DNA of 10,023 bases, taken from positions 1 through 10,023 of the forward strand of contig JAEWHN010000316.1 of NCBI GenBank assembly GCA_023387775.1, written 5' to 3'. Source of the DNA: Pseudomonadota bacterium. Lineage in GTDB: Bacteria; Pseudomonadota; Alphaproteobacteria; Rhizobiales; Rhizobiaceae. The position numbers and the translations under genes were made by a program. Below the pieces are notes generated by a model, which was given only the letters and a program-made list of their open reading frames with translations, ran no database searches and was not told the origin of the DNA. Shown in pieces: positions 6,891-10,023 of the stretch (its first letter is position 1; each line of letters begins with the position of its first letter).

Positions 6891-7967
6891 TTAGTTGCCG
6901 GACATCAACGCCGTCCACTTTTCAGAGGCGGCATCGAAGTTCTCGACCCAGAACTTGATGTTCTGCTGGTAGCCCTGCTTCACGCGCTCGGGCGTGTTGG
7001 TCAGGAAGGCGGCGACCGACGGATCGACCTTCGGCTGGGCCTCGTCATGGATCGGCGAGTAGGAGGTCTGCTCGGTCAGCACTTCCTGCGCCTGCTTGCC
7101 CAGATAGGCGTTGATGAGCGCGTAGGAAGCTTCCGTGTCCTTGACGCCGACCGGGATGGTCATCTGGTCCATCACGACCATCCAGTCCTGCCAGACGGGC
7201 ATGTATTCCGCGCCGTTCTTCACGGCGGTCATGGCGCGGCCGGTCCACATCATGATCATGTCGGCTTCGCCGGATTCGGCGAGCTGCTGCGATTCGGCGC
7301 CGGTTTTCCAGAAGATGGTGTCCGGGCCGAGTGCCTTGATCTTGGCGATGCCGCGGTCGATGTCGGCAGCGGTCATGTTCTCGACCGAACCGCCGTCGGC
7401 CAGAACGCCCTGCTCGATGAGGCCGCCCAGCGGGTCGCCGCTGCCGTCGATGGCGCGGATGCCGGGGAACTTCTCGGTGTCGAAGAAATCCTTCCAGTCC
7501 TTGGGCGGATTGTCCTTGTAGGTGTCGTTCTTGTACATCAGGACGATGCCGTAGTTCATCGCCGGCACGCTGCATTCGCCGACCTGGCCGGGCGGGATGT
7601 GCGAGATGTCGAGCTTGGAGAAGTCGAGCTTCTGGAACAGCGTGCCGCAGTGCACGTAGGGCGGGAAGTCGGCGGTGTCGACGACGTCCCAGGTGACATT
7701 GCCGGATTCGACCTGCGCCTGCAGCTTGGCAATCTCGGTCGGGCCGTCATTGAGCAGCGTAACGCCGGTCTTGTCGACGAATTCCTTCATCGCCGCGACC
7801 TGGCCGTCCTGGTAGATGCCGCCATAGGAGACGAAGGTCAGCGTCTTGCCCTTGAGCGAACCGTCCACGATGGTGCCGGCGGACGGCGCATCCTGTGCCA
7901 CGGCGGCAGTGGCGAGCATGGCAAGCGCCGAGGCGCTGGCAATGCCCAGAATCGACTTATGGATCAT
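6891..7967 (-). CDS. Periplasmic solute-binding protein of the importer, PotD/PotF-like
   Basis: A 358-residue secreted protein that should capture the substrate and deliver it to the two permeases. The signal peptide is clear: basic MIHK, a hydrophobic core, and a likely cut after AVA at 24. The mature start LTFVSYGGIYQDGQ (43-56) is typical of family-1 binding proteins of polyamine-type importers. There is no lipobox cysteine, so it should be free in the periplasm. The few cysteines (VHCGTLF and VGECSV) could form a disulfide. Its ATG follows the TAA of the regulator gene with no gap, and the Shine-Dalgarno GGAGGA (7972-7977) lies inside the regulator's last codons. The ligand is not predictable by eye; polyamines, betaines and modified amino acids are all carried by this group. 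Confidence 0.92.
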   Translation of the reverse strand: MIHKSILGIASASALAMLATAAVAQDAPSAGTIVDGSLKGKTLTFVSYGGIYQDGQVAAMKEFVDKTGVTLLNDGPTEIAKLQAQVESGNVTWDVVDTADFPPYVHCGTLFQKLDFSKLDISHIPPGQVGECSVPAMNYGIVLMYKNDTYKDNPPKDWKDFFDTEKFPGIRAIDGSGDPLGGLIEQGVLADGGSVENMTAADIDRGIAKIKALGPDTIFWKTGAESQQLAESGEADMIMMWTGRAMTAVKNGAEYMPVWQDWMVVMDQMTIPVGVKDTEASYALINAYLGKQAQEVLTEQTSYSPIHDEAQPKVDPSVAAFLTNTPERVKQGYQQNIKFWVENFDAASEKWTALMSGN

Positions 7968-8654
7968 TTATTCCTCCGATAACCCGCTGTCTGTTTTTGC
8001 ATGCCCGGATGCGAGTGATTTCCGGGCCACATATTGATCGAGTTCGACGGCCTCGCTGGTGGGGGGCGCAATCACCCACAGCACCTCGGCCGGCTTGTCG
8101 CCAACATTCCTCGCCTTGTGCGGCGTTGCGGTTGAGTATTCGATGCTGTCGCCTTCATCGAGGATGAAGCGCTCATCGCCGAGGGTCAGCTCCAGCCGAC
8201 CTCGCAGCACTATGAACATCTCATGCGCATTGCCATGCGTGTAGAGCAGGTCGCCTGTCGAGCCGCCGACGGCGAACTCGCCCGAATAGACTTCCATTTC
8301 GTGGATCGGACGACGCGAGAGCATCGTCTTGCGGTAGCCTTCGCTGAGAGCCAGGGCTGGGCGTTCGGCACGCTTCAACACCCTGTGCGGCGACACTTCC
8401 CCTTCATCGAAGAGGTTGGAGACGCTTATGCCGAGTGCATTGGCAATGTGCATCAGCGTGCTGGTGTTGGCGCCGGAGCGGCCTCGCTCGAGCTGGCTCA
8501 GGAAGCTGGCAGTGGTGCCGACCATTTCGCCCAGCTGCCGCAGGGTCAGGCGCCTGGCGGTGCGAAACGCCTTCACGCGCTCGCCCAACAGCGGCGATCG
8601 CGGCTGCATTCCGGCTTCGCCGGCCTTGGCAGATTGCTCCTCCGAAAGCTTCAA
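7968..8654 (-). CDS. XRE-family regulator with C-terminal cupin sensor (PuuR-like)
   Basis: A 228-residue transcription regulator. The XRE helix-turn-helix spans about 22-82 (LGERVKAFRTARRLTLRQLG, then TASFLSQLERGRSGANTSTL). A cupin domain (about 120-196) carries the first-motif residues H140, H144 and E145 and a second-motif H179. This architecture is that of PuuR and similar repressors of amine catabolism, where the cupin may bind the inducer. The start is taken as TTG at 8654, with AGAGGA (8659-8664) four bases before it; ATG at 8609 (213 residues) would keep both domains but has a poorer ribosome site. It is the first gene of the importer operon, fused to the next gene at TAA-ATG, and its promoter carries a palindrome over the -10 box. 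Autoregulation is therefore likely (inference). Confidence 0.92.
   Translation of the reverse strand: MKLSEEQSAKAGEAGMQPRSPLLGERVKAFRTARRLTLRQLGEMVGTTASFLSQLERGRSGANTSTLMHIANALGISVSNLFDEGEVSPHRVLKRAERPALALSEGYRKTMLSRRPIHEMEVYSGEFAVGGSTGDLLYTHGNAHEMFIVLRGRLELTLGDERFILDEGDSIEYSTATPHKARNVGDKPAEVLWVIAPPTSEAVELDQYVARKSLASGHAKTDSGLSEE
7972..7977 (-). promoter_or_regulatory. Ribosome binding site of the solute-binding protein gene, inside the regulator gene
   Basis: GGAGGA on the minus strand lies four bases before the ATG at 7967 and is part of the last codons (TCG GAG GAA TAA) of the regulator. It is the strongest Shine-Dalgarno of the operon, fitting the high amount of binding protein an importer needs. 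Confidence 0.8.
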
Positions 8655-8672
8655 TCTATCCTCTGATCCTAC

Positions 8673-8695
8673 CCACTTTACAGCTTATGAAGTGG
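8673..8695. promoter_or_regulatory. Candidate operator for the XRE-cupin regulator
   Basis: CCACTT-N11-AAGTGG is a perfect 6-bp dyad with its centre at 8684, covering the proposed -10 box (8683-8688) and the transcription start. A protein bound here would block RNA polymerase. Position and symmetry fit a dimeric XRE repressor controlling its own operon. I saw no second clear copy in the window. Confidence 0.45.
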
Positions 8696-8711
8696 TCGCG
8701 GGCGCGGTCAA
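8683..8711 (-). promoter_or_regulatory. Sigma70-like promoter of the regulator-importer operon
   Basis: On the minus strand, TTGACC (8706-8711), a 17-base spacer, then ATAAGC (8683-8688). The predicted start near 8676 gives a leader of about 22 bases that contains the AGAGGA ribosome site and leads to the TTG at 8654. The -35 box is good; the -10 is a partial match. Confidence 0.5.
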
Positions 8712-8797
8712 GCGTGAATCTGCAAGGGCGTCATTTGGCTGTGAATAGGGCCCGGTCCTGGCGTTGCACCCGCCTGATTGCGACGGTTGCCTGGCGG

Positions 8798-8815
8798 AAA
8801 AAAGGTCTTTGGACC
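8798..8815 (-). terminator. Weak intrinsic-terminator-like site after ribH2
   Basis: In the minus-strand transcript GGTC-CAAA-GACC is followed directly by six T residues (8798-8803 on the plus strand). The stem is only four pairs plus a possible wobble, so it is weak. It lies between ribH2 and the regulator promoter, where a terminator would keep riboflavin transcripts out of the importer operon. Confidence 0.35.
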
Positions 8816-8848
8816 CAAGCGCTTGCGGTTTCCCGCGCGGGTCCGATG

Positions 8849-8876
8849 GCAGGCGCATCCGGGTGGTCGCGCCTGC
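8849..8876 (-). terminator. 8-bp hairpin downstream of ribH2
   Basis: Arms GCAGGCGC (8849-8856) and GCGCCTGC (8869-8876) pair perfectly with a 12-base loop, about 25 bases after the ribH2 stop. No T tract follows, so it may be a 3' stability structure or a Rho-assisted stop acting together with the site at 8798-8815. Confidence 0.4.
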
Positions 8877-8901
8877 TGTCGCGGTTCGTGAAATGCGGCC
8901 T

Positions 8902-9375
8902 TTATGCGGCGACCGAGGCGCGCGCGTCGAGGATCTGGTGGCAGGCGTTGGCAGCCTCCTGGCCCTTCACCTTGAAGTGCTCGAAGAAGAATCGCCGGTG
9001 CTCCTCGCTCTCGTGGAAATTGTGCGGGGTGAGCACCGCCGACAGCACCGGCACATTGGTGGCGAGTTGCACGGTCATCATGCCGTCGAGCACGGTCCCG
9101 GCCACGAAATCGTGGCGATAGATGCCGCCGTTCACCACGAAGGCCACGCCCAGGATGGCGTCGTAGCGGCCGGTCTCGGCCACCAGCTTGGCGTGCAGCG
9201 GGATTTCCAGGGCGCCGGGCACGTCGAAGACGTCCACGGCCGTCTTGCCGTTCGACAGCGAGTGCGTGAGTTCGGTGAACGAGTCCACGCACTGGTCGAC
9301 GATCTCGGCATGCCAGCGTGCGCGGATGACGGCGACGCGGCGGGTTTCGAATTCGCGAGGGGTAATCTGATTCAT
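8902..9375 (-). CDS. ribH2: 6,7-dimethyl-8-ribityllumazine synthase, RibH2 type
   Basis: A 157-residue enzyme for the next-to-last step of riboflavin synthesis: it joins 5-amino-6-ribitylaminouracil and 3,4-dihydroxy-2-butanone 4-phosphate to give the lumazine. Visible active-site parts are RARWHAEIVDQC (18-29, with W21 in the place of the ring-stacking residue), PGALEIP (53-59), the catalytic-type H88 in YRHDFVAGTVLDG, and LTPHNFHESEEH (115-126). Length and motifs match the Brucella/Mesorhizobium RibH2 form, a decamer distinct from the usual RibH1. The ATG at 9375 has GGAAGGAAGG (9380-9389) four bases before it. The same frame is open to an ATG at 9471, but that start lies inside the riboswitch and is rejected. 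No other riboflavin gene is nearby, as is usual for isolated riboswitch-controlled RibH2 genes. Confidence 0.95.
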   Translation of the reverse strand: MNQITPREFETRRVAVIRARWHAEIVDQCVDSFTELTHSLSNGKTAVDVFDVPGALEIPLHAKLVAETGRYDAILGVAFVVNGGIYRHDFVAGTVLDGMMTVQLATNVPVLSAVLTPHNFHESEEHRRFFFEHFKVKGQEAANACHQILDARASVAA

Positions 9376-9459
9376 GGGTCCTTCCTTCCGTTCAATGCCC
9401 AGAATCAGGACGCACGAGACGAGACACACTAAGCCCATGGGGCAGCCGCGGTCGCGTTC

Positions 9460-9599
9460 GTTCTCTTTCATCCAGACTATGACCGTCGGCTCCGGAATTC
9501 AACCGGATCTGCTGACCCTTCCGAATGCTTCGGAAGGCGCTCGCGGGCTCAAGCTTTCGCTCTTACCGCCGGTGGGGAATTTCGCCCCGCCCTGAGAAC
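9460..9599 (-). promoter_or_regulatory. FMN riboswitch (RFN element) of ribH2
   Basis: The minus-strand leader contains the conserved RFN blocks in order: CAGGGCGGGGCGAAATTCCC, ACCGGCGGTAAGAGC, GAGCCCGCGAGC, GGTCAGCAGATCCGGT, GAGCCGACGGTCATAGTC and TGGATGAAAGAGAA. The closing stem P1 is GTTCTC (9594-9599) with GAGAAC (9460-9465). The variable stem is a perfect 9-bp hairpin CCTTCCGAA-gca-TTCGGAAGG (9517-9537). Binding of FMN should lower RibH2 production. Between the aptamer and ribH2 there is no stem with a U tract, so control is probably on translation; a possible stem GTCCT (9407-9411) with AGGAC (9378-9382) would mask the ribosome site. Confidence 0.96.
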
Positions 9600-9611
9600 T
9601 TGACGGCCGTG

Positions 9612-9641
9612 TTTATGGAGCATGAGGGTGGAGGGCGTCAA
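9612..9641 (-). promoter_or_regulatory. Promoter of the FMN riboswitch-ribH2 transcript
   Basis: On the minus strand, TTGACG (9636-9641), an 18-base spacer, then CATAAA (9612-9617). The predicted start near 9605 falls only a few bases before the first base of the riboswitch stem P1, which supports the call strongly. Confidence 0.6.
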
Positions 9642-9670
9642 TCCATGCCGTGCTTATGTGGAAGCTGCTT

Positions 9671-9689
9671 TCGTTTTTAGGTCGTTTTT
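9671..9689. repeat. Tandem direct repeat with 11-bp period upstream of glpD
   Basis: TCGTTTTT occurs at 9671-9678 and 9682-9689, separated by AGG, giving an 11-bp period. It lies about 120 bases before the similar TTCG series in the glpD promoter and upstream of the ribH2 promoter. Possible second binding site for the same regulator. Confidence 0.4.
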
Positions 9690-9790
9690 CAAGGATGACG
9701 GGTAATTCGAAAGCGTGCCGACTCAAGAGATTTTCTCGCGGGGTCGGGCTTCACAAAGGCGTGTGGTAATTCCCGGTCAACCCCAGTGAT

Positions 9791-9816
9791 TTCGTTTGAC
9801 ATTCGTTATAGGTTCG
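9791..9816 (+). promoter_or_regulatory. Three TTCG motifs at exact 11-bp spacing in the glpD promoter; candidate operator
   Basis: TTCG starts at 9791, 9802 and 9813; the first two copies extend to TTCGTT. The series covers the -35 box and the spacer of the glpD promoter. DeoR-family repressors such as GlpR, which controls glpD in several Gram-negative bacteria, recognise TTCG-containing half-sites. Repression of glpD by a GlpR-like protein is an inference; no such regulator gene is in the window. Confidence 0.45.
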
Positions 9817-9824
9817 AAATAGTG
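9796..9824 (+). promoter_or_regulatory. Sigma70-like promoter of glpD
   Basis: A perfect TTGACA (9796-9801) is followed, after 16-17 bases, by AATAGT or ATAGTG (9818-9824). The predicted leader is about 50 bases to the ATG at 9882. Confidence 0.55.
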
Positions 9825-9881
9825 CCGATTGGCTGAGGCAGTGGCCGGAAAGTCGGGCCCGTCAGCGCATCGAGTGCAGGC

Positions 9882-10023
9882 ATGAGCGAACTTCCCCTCC
9901 ACGACGTCTTCATCATCGGCGGCGGCATCAATGGCTGCGGCATTGCGCGCGATGCGGCCGGGCGGGGCTATTCGGTGTGCCTGGCCGAGATGGACGACCT
10001 CGCCAGCGGCACCTCCTCGGGCT
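9882..10023 (+). CDS. glpD: Glycerol-3-phosphate dehydrogenase (aerobic, FAD), N-terminal part; cut by the window edge
   Basis: The first 47 residues are present. MSELPLHDVFIIGGGINGCG begins with the FAD-binding Rossmann motif (GGGINGCG, 13-20), followed by ARDAAGRGYSVCLAEMDDLA and SGTSSG, as in GlpD, which has about 500 residues. The enzyme oxidises glycerol-3-phosphate to dihydroxyacetone phosphate at the inner membrane and passes electrons to quinone. The ATG at 9882 starts exactly where the GlpD family begins; the ribosome site is weak (GCAGG just before). It is divergent from ribH2, and its promoter carries regularly spaced TTCG motifs. Confidence 0.92.
   Translation, partial: MSELPLHDVFIIGGGINGCGIARDAAGRGYSVCLAEMDDLASGTSSG

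Noticed and set aside
5980..6894. A 304-codon plus-strand open frame rich in His, Gln, Asp and Arg
   Set aside because: It is antisense to the PotB-type permease; the odd composition is what reversed membrane-protein codons give.
7047..7982. A 311-codon plus-strand open frame
   Set aside because: It is antisense to the solute-binding protein gene with its signal peptide and family motifs.
9376..9471. N-terminal extension of RibH2 from an ATG at 9471
   Set aside because: This ATG is part of the conserved 3' end of the FMN riboswitch; the 32 extra residues do not resemble RibH2, and the ATG at 9375 has a strong ribosome site and gives the normal length.
9517..9537. Perfect 9-bp hairpin CCTTCCGAA-N3-TTCGGAAGG as an independent terminator or operator
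   Set aside because: It is the variable stem inside the FMN riboswitch, in the correct order between conserved RFN blocks.

Overview
The window looks like chromosomal or megaplasmid DNA from an alphaproteobacterium of the order Hyphomicrobiales (Rhizobiales), probably a Mesorhizobium/Phyllobacteriaceae-type organism. The grounds are high GC with strongly GC-biased third codon positions, a RibH2-type lumazine synthase (the variant typical of Brucella and rhizobia) behind an FMN riboswitch, and a large amine-uptake operon. The genus is an inference; no rRNA or tRNA gene is present to test it.

Left part (1-2600): 376 bases without a confident gene lead into a plus-strand Rieske non-haem iron oxygenase (377-1606) of the subgroup that carries a bridging glutamate, as quaternary-amine N-demethylases do. 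It converges on a small minus-strand gene of unknown function (1727-2044) and a COG3450-type cupin (2195-2551). Two consecutive hairpins fill the convergent gap.

Centre (2623-8711): one compact minus-strand operon. Read 5' to 3', it has a TTG-started XRE-cupin regulator of the PuuR type, a secreted solute-binding protein, two permeases and an ATPase (a complete PotDBCA-type importer), then an FAD-dependent amine oxidase of the DAO family. Junctions are 0 nt, 29 nt, a few bases of overlap or near-contact, 1 nt and 27 nt. A sigma70-like promoter with a palindromic candidate operator over its -10 box lies just before the regulator gene. Together the genes fit import and oxidative breakdown of a polyamine, betaine or similar N-alkylated amine, with the regulator's cupin domain possibly sensing the ligand. 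The Rieske enzyme may perform an N-dealkylation step on the same substrate. The actual substrate cannot be read from the sequence.

Right part (8798-10023): ribH2 (minus strand) has a complete FMN riboswitch in its leader and a well-placed promoter. Divergent from it, glpD (glycerol-3-phosphate dehydrogenase) starts at 9882 and runs off the window. The glpD promoter carries three TTCG motifs at exact 11-bp spacing, and a second 11-bp direct repeat lies upstream; both look like regulator sites. I see no insertion sequence, CRISPR array, prophage gene, tRNA or rRNA.
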